A stretch of DNA of 64,000 nucleotides from positions 19,916,912 to 19,980,911 of the forward strand of contig NC_092675.1 of NCBI RefSeq assembly GCF_964355755.1, in the 5' to 3' direction. Shown here in pieces: positions 11,801-22,301 of this stretch. Each line of letters opens with the position of its first letter. Positions within the stretch are counted from its first letter, which is position 1. The notes beneath the pieces are model-generated. The model did no database searches, had not been told where the DNA came from, and was given only the letters and a program-made list of their open reading frames with translations. A program made the position numbers and the translations under genes. The stretch is from Antedon mediterranea (taxonomy: Eukaryota > Echinodermata > Crinoidea > Comatulida > Antedonidae).

Positions 11801-14800
11801 CCAGAAACAATGGCAAGTTCACACAGTGGGAGGGATTGAAACTAGCTATAGCAGATTATTGTTTCTCAAGAACAATAGTGAATGGAAACTTGCTATAGAA
11901 GAGCATTGTTTCTGATAGGATAGCATATTGATCGAAACGTCGAGAAACTCAACAGTTTTTTTCAGAACTAATACAGTCAACTCTCCCAATACCGGACACC
12001 TTTGGGCCGGCCAAATAAGTCTGGTTTTCCGGAAAGTCTGGTATTCGGAATGTGTTTTTAATGGTAAATATAAATTTGGGACCTTTTGGTCCTCAAAAAA
12101 AGTCTGGTATTGGGAGAGTTTCTGGTTTTCAGAGAGTCCGGTATTGGGAGAGTTGACTGTACACGTGGTGTACCGCAAACTTTATATCAACATTTGATTT
12201 CGCCATGCAAACCTTCAAACAATACAGATCATAATCATTATTAACACCACGATAAACATGTTAATTTATATAATGTTTATCTATAAATAATTAGTAGATG
12301 ATGATCGTTGAAATAAATAAATTATATTACCTGAAGAATTAGCCTTTTTGGAGCTGCTTTGCTGGGATTACTCGAGAAAGGAAAGCCAAATGGAGTGAAA
12401 GTGGCTGCTAAAGAGGCTAAGATCAATAGTAAAATTGCATACTTGGTTACAGTACAACTTCTTGCTGTATAAATAAGTCCAGTCTGAAATGTCAGAAAAA
12501 ATTGTTTACAAGAGTAATTCATTGAAAAAGTGTTTTTCACTAGACAAATTTATTCATACGTTTCACACATGCAAATCGAACAGAGCAGGAGACACGCAAT
12601 CAGAAAAAAATTGCAGCTGGTTATAGTGGAAAATAATAAAAGGTATCACAATTTTTGTCTCAATGTGAGTTACGTTAAATTTGAGCAAAGAGTGGAAAAC
12701 AGCCTTAAGTAATAAATACAACATACCAGATAACTTGTGCACACCAGTATACTTATCAACACTATAGTGCCAACAAAATATTCAGGGTTAACCTCTGATC
12801 CAGATCGACCCATAATGGGTATAAAGGTTTCAAGTGTAACCAAGAATATATATATAGACAGCGTGAGTGGGATGAAAACAGCCACTAGCAATGGAGTTAC
12901 TGCAAGACAGGAAAGACAAACAAAAAACAACTTTACAATATCCAACCTCATCATTTGTTTATCATTATTATATATAAAATATATATTATATACAAAATTC
13001 ACTTGCAGTGATGAAGGGCTAGTGTTGCTCGAAAGCTCAGCTTACGTTTCTGGTTGTTTTACTTTATTTTGATTTAGCTTGTCGCTTTTTTTTTTATCTC
13101 CATTGAGATCCAGCCATACCCACAGAATTGTCATTTTTTCAGTAATTTGCCTTTGGATTTATATACAAAATTAATTTTCAGGCTCCATACGCTGAGTTTG
13201 GTCCAGCAGGGAACTTTTGTAGATGGACCCACTAGGTATTTATATAGCATTCATGAATGTAATTTGAGATTCAAACTCTTCTACTTGGTAACTTTACAAT
13301 AAAAACTCTGGAAATTCACACTGGATAGCAATTTGTTTTGCATTTAACAGAATAATACTAAATATCATAAATATATAAATTTATATAAACGGAAAGAAAC
13401 TTGCAATGTGTGTTTTGTACTTAAATAATTTCTATTTAGAGATAAAAATAATGAGCTTATATAGAATAATAGAGATAAAATACTAAAGTGTATAGTATAT
13501 TTAGACTATAACAAAATCTTAAAATGTATTAAATAGCAAACACTCACCAAAACTGTTTGTAAATTTAGAAACTATATTTCTAAATAACAATGGTAAAGCA
13601 ATCCACAGCATGGCATAAAAGGCTGATTCTGACTTCATGATTGTCAGCACTAGAAGCAACACTAACCATAGTAACATAGTGACATCAAAAAATAAGGCAT
13701 CAAGACAGGATTTGGAAAGATTCTACAAAACAAATTTAAAAACTGAAAATATTATTGGAGGCTGTATGATTTAAATTAGGTGGGTTTTAATTTGGTATCA
13801 ATGGTAACATCAATTTCTGTACACATGGTACATCCTCACCATTCATAAGTAGGCCTATATGTTTGGTACCACAACCTTTGGCAGATTTATTTTCTTAGTT
13901 CAAAGTATTAAGAACATTTAAAATGAAAGCAAACCTCTATTAGGCTGAGTATTTATTTAGTGTGTCTCTGTCTACACTATCAAACTAGTTTGACAAGACA
14001 AGTGTGATGCGTCCATATATGGGCGCATCTAATTTTTTTGTCACACGTTTGATAGTGTAAACAGAGCTTTATACCATGTTAAGATTTGCTTGTTTATGTT
14101 TATTTTAACCATAAAAGAAAACAACTCCAAATTGTACATATGATGTTTTGTTAATTTGTGCCATAAAAAAACATGGTAATACTGTAATAGTGATAACTAT
14201 GTTAAAGAAAGACTAACATTTGTTTACGTTTATTATTAATTATGCAAAATAATTAATACCTGGAATGTAGTTGACTTGAGATAATCATGAAAACATATGA
14301 CAGAGAAGACTGCAGGTAACCAGTACAAACCAAACAAGAGCAATGGGTTTGAAAACCAAGCCATCTGTCTGTCAATGGCCGTCAGAATTGTTGCCATCAT
14401 CACTACACTCAAACCTGCTAACACCACTGCCACTAGGGTGCAAGCTAGCCCCTTCAATAGTAAGCCTACAGTTAATTGCTGGCTACTACCTATAAGACAA
14501 TATAAATGAATAAGTATATTATGCAGGTATGTTATACAGTACTTGTATGTTTCATTTTCAACTTCTTAGCTTCATGTTCTCCTTTATGTTTCCACCTCTT
14601 AAGTTACCTCTAGCATGTCTTAATAAAAACACATGGTTTATGGAATGTACCATTGTCTAATAAATAAATGTATTTGATTTGTAGCACTCTTCTTTAAAAG
14701 AAATAGGCCAATTTTGGTTTATTACTCACAGACTAAAAACACCATTTCCGGTTTGTGTAATATCAAATTCAATATTAGAACATTTAAAAATAATGAATTT

Positions 14801-17800
14801 GATAAACGTATACTTTAAATCTATTACTCATACATACTAATTCATTGTTTCAATTCATCTAAAACTGCAAGAAGACTATAAACCAGTGAGCCATGTCCAC
14901 AAAACATTACTAAATATTGTAACTTTAATTTTAAAATTGTCTTCCGTGGTTTGTGGAAAGCAGATAAGTGACAAGAATTTAATTTTAAATACCTTTGCTG
15001 AATTTCTTTATAATACTTAAAACACCAAGTGTTGCCACCAAAGCATTTAATATCTTGCCGATTTGAGAGGTGTATGTGATCATGAAGAAACCCAACACGT
15101 CAAAAAATATCATTGATCCAAACTTCTCTTCCTCTGTATGGTCTATCATGATTGACGAATTGGCAAGAGCATGTACAAGAGATAACACGTTATCACCTAA
15201 AAAACAATACAAATTTATTTACAATTTAAAGAAAAAAGTATTAGAAGATATTTTTATGTTATGTATTTATTGGTCAAAGATTACCATTACCAAGTAAATT
15301 AATCACTGTCCTATCAGATAGATGGTAATGATGCAGGGGCTATTTTGTGAACCAGTTCATCGGGGTAACCCCCTACTCGTCTCGAATAATGAATTGTACA
15401 CACAAACAAACTGGGTACACTGGACCTATGGTTTATAGTCTTTATCCAAGAAGACTTGTTCCACCACTGGAACTAAAAGCGAGTCGGCCTTGAACCCATG
15501 CCGATATTGTTGGCTTTTTAAATATGGTAAAAGGTGCCCCTGGCCTAACTGCTCAGCCATTTGAATCATCTGATGAGGGAAAAAACTATACTTTTATTTT
15601 ATTATTATTATTTTTTTTTCATTTCCCACATAAAGTTATCAAATTCCATTCAGACATTGGAAATAACATAAGTAAATGAAATGGGCAAAACTACACATAA
15701 TAATACCACATATTGACAAGGTTTATTGTTACAAACCATGATGATGACATCATAATCAATATGATCATTCATCACTAACATGCTTGTCTATCATCTTTGC
15801 TCATCTTATTTTAGCGTCAAATCATTTACCTGCTCTTTGAATACATCCTACAGGTATGTGCTCTAAATCATCATATTTTGTGTGGTAGACATAACCGTTG
15901 CTAATGTATGCAATATCAATACCTAGCAACGAAATAATCATTCAAGTAAAATCATTGTAATAATAAACAAATAAAATTAGAAAACATATTTTCGAATTAT
16001 CAACAATATCCAACATGGTTTACAGAATTATTTTAAGCCCTAATATTACATCAGAAACCTGTATTAAAGCCAAAAGATAATATACCAATTAAAAAACAGA
16101 CAGTGTAATTAGACCAAATACTAAGCACAGACCTGGTCCTAACAGTGGTATATAATTGGAAATTATCAATTTATAAAACAATATGTAAACTAAAAAATGA
16201 CAAATTATACCTGGAATTTTCCCAAAGTCTCGAAAGATGCGAAAATCTGTATCAGACGGAATAAGTTCAGACTGGAACACCTCTTGCGCCAGAACAGAAG
16301 CAAATGGATAAGGAGCATGTTTGGCGTATGTACGAATTAACCATGGATTCTGTGGACCTTGAGAGGAAAAAAGGTTATCGAAAAAAAAAAGGTTTGGTAG
16401 GTTGATCTTATAAATGGTCACTCTTCTGATGGATGACCATCTTAGCTGGAAAATGCGTCCCATCCAACACAAATTACTTGAAGAAGTACAGTACAGTCAA
16501 CTCTCATAAAATATTTTTTTTATTCTTTGAAAATCGGAAACTCTCCTAGATCCAAAAGGTCCCAAATTCTTAAATACCATTAACATACAGACATATTAAG
16601 CTCAATATATATAACACAAAACAAATAAAAGTGTCTGGTATTGAGAGAGTTCACTGTAATGGTATACAGTATATATATATTTCAATGTAGAAAAACAAAA
16701 TTATCATATGCATGTATGTTACAGTAGGTATTTTATTTTATTTAATTTATTTCAATACCATACCATACATGAACAAAAACAGCTAAAAACAAAACAAAAA
16801 ATGCAATCATTTTGTATTGTACTGGGATAGCCCTCTAACAAAAGGGAGTTACATCCTGAAGGGTCCCATCAACATAAAAACAATCAACGCTTTCAGATAG
16901 AGATACACATTTTTTTTTAAATTAGATAAAAGCACTATTGCACAAAACTAAAAACATCTTGACTCACCAGTTTGGAAAACAAGCTCTCTTCCCCCAGCAC
17001 CTGCTGCCTCAAGATTTACAAAGGATTTAATGCTGCTTGCCCACTTATGCTGAGTGATAAACCCATGACTAGCAGGCAACAGGTTCTCCTCAGCACCGTT
17101 TAGAAGGAAAATGACATCATGTTGCAGAAGGGATGGAGAAATGGATAAGACACGGATAAGTTCAAGCATTACGCCACAGCTGACTGCATCATCAGTTGCT
17201 CCTAAAAAAGAAGATAAAAAAGTAACATTCAATAGTCTAGTGGAGATGTAGCTTGGTGGTTAACATGCTTGCCTTCCAAGAGTCATGAGGTTGTAACTCA
17301 TGACTCTTTCAATTCCACTTCCTAAGCCTCAAATGAGACTTAGTTATAAGCAAGCATGATAAAGTTTATCCATAGTTTATGAAATTAAAAGAAAAATAAT
17401 AATTAAATAATTTTAAGCAGAGTTCAATGCTGGTCCCATTATAATAAGGTATAATATAATATTATGGTACCCAAGTAAAACATTGGTTGGTTGGTGTTTT
17501 TTCCACAATACATTTAGCTACTTACCTGGGCTACTAAGTGCTGAATCAAAATGACCATTGACCAGCAAGCTGGTCCTCTCTTGACCCTCCTTTGCAACCC
17601 CACGTACACGCACAACAATGTTAACAATTCCTTTGTAATGTGAAGTGAAACCATCAAAGCGCTCGAAAAGGAATGACCCTTGGGGGCGCTGTATATCAAC
17701 ATCTATCTTCTGGATTGAGTTTGCTTGTTGTTGAATGTTACTAACTTCTTTGAGAATGTATTCAACTGCTAGGACATCATTTTCATGCGACCCTGCATGA

Positions 17801-18060
17801 TGTGGACCAAGGTTTGCTAGAAACGCTACGTGTTGACGCGCACCCTCTTCAATAAATACATTCTTATCATCTGTACTTAACTTGCGAGCTGCTGGAAATT
17901 GGTAGTGTAAACTATATACTGAAGAAAAGAGGGCGATATACATTATAGTGACGGCTATAAAACCCCATTCACCATGTCCATGTCGGTAAAATTTGTCATC
18001 ATCAAAATGTATGTCATTTGTTCTACCCTGCTTTGAAGAATGTTGTCCTCTTCGTCGCAT
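8823..18060 (-). CDS. ERMP1: Endoplasmic reticulum metallopeptidase 1 (M28 family)
   Basis: ER multipass membrane zinc peptidase. Coding exons: 18060-17526, 17201-16968, 16357-16211, 15922-15830, 15196-14993, 14489-14260, 13722-13548, about 12946-12727, 12483-12331, 11243-11044, 10735-10626, 10226-10051, 8990-8823. All junctions agree in phase except the start of the eighth exon (see findings). Total about 880-900 aa; the human protein is about 904. A cytosolic N-terminus and one membrane segment precede the M28 domain, whose metal-site motifs are [28 protein letters not shown] and YHTKYDD. Exons 5-9 encode several hydrophobic helices, and the C-terminal luminal part ends DVWTF. The match to human ERMP1 is from memory along most of the length. 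The ATG lies directly after an acceptor, so the 5' UTR is spliced. Confidence 0.93.
9261..9930. mobile_element. 670-bp inverted-repeat element (AAAGCCTGTTTTCCTGT ends)
   Basis: Left end TAAAGCCTGTTTTCCTGT and right end ACAGGAAAACAGGCTTTA are exact inverted copies, and weaker inverted similarity (GACGCTATCGTCGA and relatives) continues inwards. The interior has no transposase. It lies in the last ERMP1 intron. The left end of another copy begins near 63760. Non-autonomous DNA transposon; superfamily not assigned. Confidence 0.8.
10400..10585. mobile_element. 186-bp MITE (CAGTCAACTCTC ends), copy 1
   Basis: Begins CAGTCAACTCTCCCAATACC and ends GAGAGTTGACTG, flanked on both sides by TA. Internal half-repeats TCTGGTTTTC and TCTGGTATT recur. 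TA target duplication and CAGT-type ends fit the Tc1/mariner-pogo group of DNA transposons (family knowledge). It lies in an ERMP1 intron. Confidence 0.85.
11638..12190. mobile_element. Inverted-repeat element split by a younger MITE
   Basis: The left arm (TATAAAGTTTGCAGTACACC...GTATTAGTTCTGAAAAGAACTG...) is the inverse of the right arm (CAGTTTTTTTCAGAACTAATA...CACGTGGTGTACCGCAAAC). The right arm is interrupted at 11974-12159 by the 186-bp MITE. A related one-armed copy lies at 43712-43862. Both carry a segment reading CTGAGGA...GATC-loop-GATC-GAAACGTCGAG, or a decayed form, on one strand. Confidence 0.8.
11974..12159. mobile_element. 186-bp MITE, copy 2, nested insertion
   Basis: Same length and ends as the copy at 10400-10585. 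It is flanked by TA on each side and interrupts the right arm of the element at 11638-12190. Removing it with one TA restores ACTAATACACGTGG, which matches the intact left arm. Confidence 0.92.
13001..13176 (+). repeat. Dispersed repeat with hammerhead-like motif, copy 1
   Basis: The segment from TGATGAAGGGCTAGTGTTG through CGAAAGCTCAGC to AGTAATTTGCCTTTGGATTT also occurs at 49050-49222 (-) and twice, head to head, at 52693-52990. The flanks are TATA-rich. Here the CTGATGA core reads GTGATGA, so this copy looks decayed. It abuts the eighth ERMP1 exon. Confidence 0.75.
13964..14070. mobile_element. AAGCTCTGTCTACACTATC MITE, copy a
   Basis: One arm TCTCTGTCTACACTATCAAA, other arm TTTGATAGTGTAAACAGAGC, core with GCGTCCATATATGGGCGC palindrome. 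Short member of a family with ten recognisable copies in this window. It lies in an ERMP1 intron. Confidence 0.85.
15355..15570 (-). mobile_element. tRNA-derived SINE, copy 1
   Basis: The minus strand starts with an A-box-like TGGCTGAGCAGTTAGGCC and a B box GGTTCAAGGCC, then a body containing ATAAACCATAGGTCCAGTGT and a tail containing GAGACGAGTAGGGGGTTACC. The same head, body and tail occur at 47818-48018 (-) and 55325-55620 (+). The head resembles a class II tRNA (Leu or Ser type). Confidence 0.8.
16494..16656. mobile_element. CAGTCAACTCTC MITE, copy 3
   Basis: Begins CAGTCAACTCTCATAAAATA and ends GAGAGAGTTCACTG, flanked by TA. It shares TCTGGTATT and the CCAAAAGGTCCCAAATT segment with the 186-bp copies but is 163 bp long and more diverged. 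It lies in an ERMP1 intron. Confidence 0.8.
17236..17390 (+). mobile_element. tRNA-derived SINE of a second family, copy 1
   Basis: A-box-like TGTAGCTTGGTGGTTAACATGC with a weak B box, followed by a tail CCTAAGCCTCAAATGAGACTT...ATAAGCA...TTTATCCATAGTTTA. The copy at 49938-50095 shares the TGTAGCTTGGTG start and the AACTGAGCTTTAGTTTATAA-type tail. It lies in an ERMP1 intron. Confidence 0.65.
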
Positions 18061-18375
18061 CTGTAAAATAAAAAGTTTTAAATTTTACAAATTTCAAATT
18101 ATGTAAATTATGCACAGCATTTTCTACACATTTGTAACCAAAATTATTGAGCTAATCTATGGCCTACTCTACATGTACTAGCTAACCTACCTAGGGTCTT
18201 ACTAGGCTAGTATGGTCCGAGCGGGATAACTTATCATGCATACACACAGTACTTATAGACTAGGCTAGTATACTGTAGGCCTAGCCTAGCTAACTAACTA
18301 GGTTTTCTCTATGTCATTAGTTTCCTACTCATCATTTATTGGCTTAAAACACAAATTAAAAAAAATAAACTTTAC

Positions 18376-18430
18376 CTTTCTGTCGTTTGTGTTTTGTAAA
18401 TCAACTTCTTAATCTTAGGTTAGTTTTCAA
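18376..18430 (-). other. ERMP1: Probable non-coding first exon of ERMP1
   Basis: The minus strand has a donor GAAAG/GTAAAG at 18376, and a matching acceptor TTTTACAG lies directly before the ERMP1 ATG at 18060. A short 5' UTR exon therefore likely ends at 18376; its upstream limit is a guess. The promoter would lie in 18430-18560. Confidence 0.45.
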
Positions 18431-18854
18431 CTACCGGCTTCTTCCGCATTTGGATAGAATGCCGACGATGCTGCAATATTCGGTGTTGCGTGTCCCCAGG
18501 CACGTCGCTATATATTTCATGAATGTGATTGGCTAGAAAGTCTTGCGCTAGACGTTCATATCCAGAAGGTAAACAAATAATTTATCACATGATTAATCTC
18601 ATGTGAAAACAGGAAATTGTTTTCTTCAAAACAATCTGAAGTTAATCTTCAAATTAGTAAGTTAAAAATAAAAATCAGAATAAAATGTTTATAGATTATA
18701 TATGACTTTAGACCAAGCAAAACTAGCCAATTGTAAAAAATACAACCAAGCATATTGAGTTGAGAAATTCAATTAGCTAGGCCTAATAAGTAATAACTAG
18801 CTAGTAGAGTCTAGTAGGCTAGTGTAGGCGGGGAACAGACGATGGTCCTTGGGC

Positions 18855-19498
18855 GGTTATCCGACGATCGGGACCACAGACGATCGGGCCCACTTCAAGA
18901 CGATCGGGCCCAAATCGTGAGACGATCGGGCCCATCAAGGGTGAAAGACGATCGGGCCCATCAAGGGTGAAAGACGATCGGGCCCAGAGAAGATCGGGCC
19001 CAACAAACAAGACGATCGGGTCCAAAACATTCTCGGAAAATTTTAAAAAATAAATACGCGAATACAAACAACACAATAATAACAAAATCAATCACATTTA
19101 TTCATAAATCGAGAGTATTGGTAAGAAATTCTTAAAACCAGTAGGCCTAGTGTTAATTAGTGGAAAATTATGATAAAATCAGAAAAAAATCTAATTGTAA
19201 TTAACGTTTTTAATTAAAATCTTAATTTACGCAAGAAAAGCATGTTGAGACTAGCACTAGGAATGAAAAATAATGAAATGTGGCACATTATTTTATATAA
19301 CACAAAAGACTATCGGGCCCAACGCTAAGACGATCGGGACCAACTGGTAAGACGATCGGGACCAACTGGTAAGACGATCGGGCCCAACGCTGAAGACGAT
19401 CGGGCCCAACGCTGAAGACGATCGGGCCCAACGCTGAAGACGATCAGGACCACGTTTTCTGGGCCCGATCGTCCGTGGTCCCGATCGTTCGATAATCG
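18855..19498. mobile_element. Inverted-repeat element built of GACGATCGGGCCC arrays
   Basis: The left end GGTTATCCGACGATCGGGAC and the inverse of the right end (GATTATCGAACGATCGGGAC) match, and the match continues through CACAGACGATCGGGCCCA, giving arms of about 38 bp. Inside each end is a run of direct repeats of GACGATCGGGCCCA with 5-10-bp spacers (18859-19022 and 19309-19450), separated by about 285 bp of AT-rich sequence. Internal subterminal repeats plus terminal inverted repeats fit a non-autonomous DNA transposon. It lies between ERMP1 and the TMEM243-like gene. Confidence 0.7.
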
Positions 19499-19677
19499 TA
19501 GTAGAGTAGGCTATTCTATAAGCGGTGGTACATGTGAGTGTCTACCATGAGAGTAACTAGGCTACAGGCTACTATATACTCTAGGGATGTATGCTAAAGT
19601 TACCTAACTATGATACATCAATCTGCATTTCTGCAAAAACAAATAAAAATTCTGCCTTTTTTTATTTCAGATAAGAT

Positions 19678-21641
19678 ATGGCTACTGAACAAACATCTTT
19701 ATTTACCGAATCACAATTTTCCAGTTCAAAATCTGAAGATAAAAATACAACATTTTATGATTCTAAACAAGATGTAACAAAAGATGTAATGATTGTTTTT
19801 TGTTTTGGGTTTTTTTTTGTAATTGGTGTGATATAATAGTAATAACGCCAATGGGGGCATATCCAGAACATAAGGGTACAGTATGAGAATTCTGTTGGAA
19901 GACCCAATTATATGTGATCAATATGACTGCCAGGTTATAATATAAGTCCATTTTAAATGCCTAAATGAATGAAAGTCTAAATGTGATAAAAAAAAAAACG
20001 TGAATATACTCATTATTAATTTCACAAGTTTGCCATCCAGGTAAGCATTATTAAATGAAGTGCACCACCCTCTACCTTATTTTCAGTTCTGTGTGTTTTC
20101 AGAGTGGTTAACAGGCGAAAATGACTTCAACCAAAAATTCCTGTAAACCTGTTTAATTACCTATTGTTCTTATTTCATTTATATTGCAGAAACGGGTGAT
20201 GTTCCTTTTTGTTGGAATTGTAGCAGTTTCAGTACTAGTAAGTTGACGAGATCTAAAAGGCACCTAATTTATCCATATAATCCAATCTAGAACAAATGAC
20301 ACCTTTGAACAGGGGGCGGGGGGAATGAGTACTTGATAGAGGTGTGCTACTGTATAACATGCTTAGTGTGACAGGGGAATGAGTACTTGATAGAGGTGTG
20401 CTACTGTATAACATGCTTAGTGTGACAGGGGAATGAGTACTTGATAGAGGTGTGCTATAACATGCTGATAATTGTGATGGTTTTATAGATCCAACTCATT
20501 TTAAGTATGCTTTGATTCTGAAAAATTTTCCCAGCAAAGTTTGATGAAAGCAGAAGAATGTATACTGTAAACTATTCTTGTTTGTTCTTATCCTACATTG
20601 TTTTTTAATGTAATATTTTATAGTGAATCCACTAATATGGCACTTATACCAAGAAATGATTATTATTTAAATGTTAAGTTCTGTCTACACTATCAAATTT
20701 TATGTGACAAAAAATGTGATATGCACATGCATACAATGATATCACATCACTACCATATTTGGACATATCACTACTATATTTGGGCACGTCATACTTTTTT
20801 TGTTGTCAAATCTGATTATCAGTAGTGTTTTTTCCTTATACATCCTTGTTCATTCAGATTTTTATTCTATAAAATTGGTGAGAGGTGATAGGAAGAGCAT
20901 CTTCAGATGTGCCATTGTCTAAGACCTATATTATTATTTTCATATTTTTTTTTAACCTTTTTAGATCTCTATAATTCTAAGTATTGTTCAAGGTGCAAAG
21001 ACTAAAAGTCATGGATTTATCTATTTCCTGCTTGGTTTCAGCTTGGTGGGATTCGTTGCTATAGAACTTTTTATGGTATGTAGATATCTAAAGCTCTGTC
21101 TACAATATTGAACTTTATGTGACCAAAAAATGTGATGTGCCCATATATGGACATGATGATGTGATATCACTACCATATTTGAGCACATCACATTTTTTTG
21201 TCAAACTAGTTTGATAGTGTAGAACGAGCTTTAACAAAAACATTACGATAAATAGATAAACATACATTTTTCTTACATAAAACAAAATAAATTTTTCGTT
21301 TTACAACTATAGGAAAATCATTTATGCTGTCATTTTAATATTTTTTAAAATCCGATCAAATGATGTCATGATCAATAAAAACAATAACATCATTGTATTG
21401 TAACAATATAATTGCTCTTACTGATCATGATGTTTTAACAACTCCTTTTTTCATGACCACAGTGCTGATTTTGCCATTTTTTAAAACTGATATGTGATTT
21501 ATCATTATATATATAACTTAATTTCAGATTCGATTTATAAAAACAGGGGATTTACATGAAAGCAAGACGTGGTTCCTGTATGTCGTTGGTGCTTGTATTA
21601 TGTTGGAGACAGTTTTCACAGATGTTTTGCTATATCAATGA
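19678..21641 (+). CDS. Small membrane protein, TMEM243-like
   Basis: Four coding exons: 19678-19785, 20190-20237, 20965-21075 and 21528-21641 (stop), all phase 0, giving 126 aa (human TMEM243 is about 118). The N-terminus is polar (MATEQTSLFTESQFSSS); then come about four hydrophobic stretches: RVMFLFVGIVAVSVL with ISIILSIV, FIYFLLGFSLVGFVAIELFM, and WFLYVVGACIMLETVF. The segment IRFIKTGDLHESK aligns with the conserved YRQGDLEPKFRK loop of human TMEM243 from memory, and TKDKRVMFLFVG fits its AKDRIINLVVG. Two donors are possible for exon 1 (19774 and 19786); the second fits the family better. The ATG follows an acceptor at 19670, so the 5' UTR is spliced and its first exon was not located. TMEM243's molecular role is poorly known. 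Confidence 0.7.
20321..20464 (+). repeat. Three tandem copies of a 54-bp unit
   Basis: GGGAATGAGTACTTGATAGA begins at 20321, 20375 and 20429, exactly 54 bp apart and almost identical; the third copy is cut short. It lies in intron 2 of the TMEM243-like gene. The near-identity implies a recent duplication. Confidence 0.92.
20675..20826. mobile_element. AAGCTCTGTCTACACTATC MITE, copy b
   Basis: Left arm AAGTTCTGTCTACACTATCA; the right arm is decayed (TGTTGTCAAATCTGATTATC). The core has TATCACTACTATATTTGGGC. In intron 2 of the TMEM243-like gene. Confidence 0.75.
21089..21233. mobile_element. AAGCTCTGTCTACACTATC MITE, copy c
   Basis: TAAAGCTCTGTCTACAATAT at the left, GATAGTGTAGAACGAGCTTTA at the right, core CCATATATGGACATGATGAT. 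It begins 14 bp after the end of exon 3 of the TMEM243-like gene, so it lies almost on the donor. Confidence 0.88.
21234..21440. mobile_element. Partial copy of the AAGGCCCATTT-family MITE
   Basis: Shares ACTATAGGAAAATCATTTATG, CAAATGATGTCATGATCAAT and TTGCTCTTACTGATCATGA with the full-length element at 60377-60767, but lacks clear terminal repeats. In intron 3 of the TMEM243-like gene. Confidence 0.7.
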
Positions 21642-22169
21642 TAAATTTCCAATCAAGTTATATTGAAGTGTACTATACTAGTTTATAATCTTTTATAAAA
21701 TGAATAGATGATGCCAAATACGTAACTACTTATTTACCTTGGACTGAAATGTCAGCCATGTTTTGTACTCCTTGGTTGCAAACTTAACCCACCTAATAAT
21801 AATATTATATATACTGTACTTATATATGTATTGTTCAATTTAGATTCCAAACAACTGAAAAACATTTTAGTCAATGTGTCTATTTGCTTAGAAAAGATCA
21901 TGATATTCAATTGTTTTGATTGTATTGACATTTGTAACTCCATTTGCTTATTATTAAAATACACAAATGAATAATAACTATACTAATACATATATAACAC
22001 AAATTTAAAAATAAGAAAGTTGGTACGATGTGTAAATATATTACAAGCTAAATATTTATTTTGATCAGATTTTGTGTTAAAAATATTAATTAAATATATG
22101 CATAGGATACACATATAATTATTATTGCTGTAGATTTGTAATTAAATTTTTGTAATGATTAATATTTTG

Positions 22170-22175
22170 AATAAA
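22170..22175 (+). terminator. Polyadenylation signal of the TMEM243-like gene
   Basis: AATAAA lies about 530 bases after the stop, followed by a T-rich stretch. WDR18 starts 127 bp downstream, so this is the natural 3' end. Confidence 0.55.
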
Positions 22176-22301
22176 GATATGAAATTAAACTATTTTGTTT
22201 TTCATACTTTTGTGCTTACTCCTCCCTTTATTTCAACATGTCCCTGCTGATCATTGTGAAAACGTGAGTAGCGCCCTCTTTTTTATAGTTATTTTTTAAA
22301 A

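Noticed and set aside
11435-12197. Several overlapping open frames of 64-110 codons
   Set aside because: They run through the nested transposon pair on both strands and mirror each other because the element is palindromic.
12737-13072. 111-codon plus-strand open frame
   Set aside because: It is antisense to an ERMP1 membrane exon and runs into a repeat.
18819-19091. 90-codon minus-strand open frame rich in GPDR
   Set aside because: It is only the translation of the GACGATCGGGCCC repeats; the frame follows repeat spacing and has no start context.
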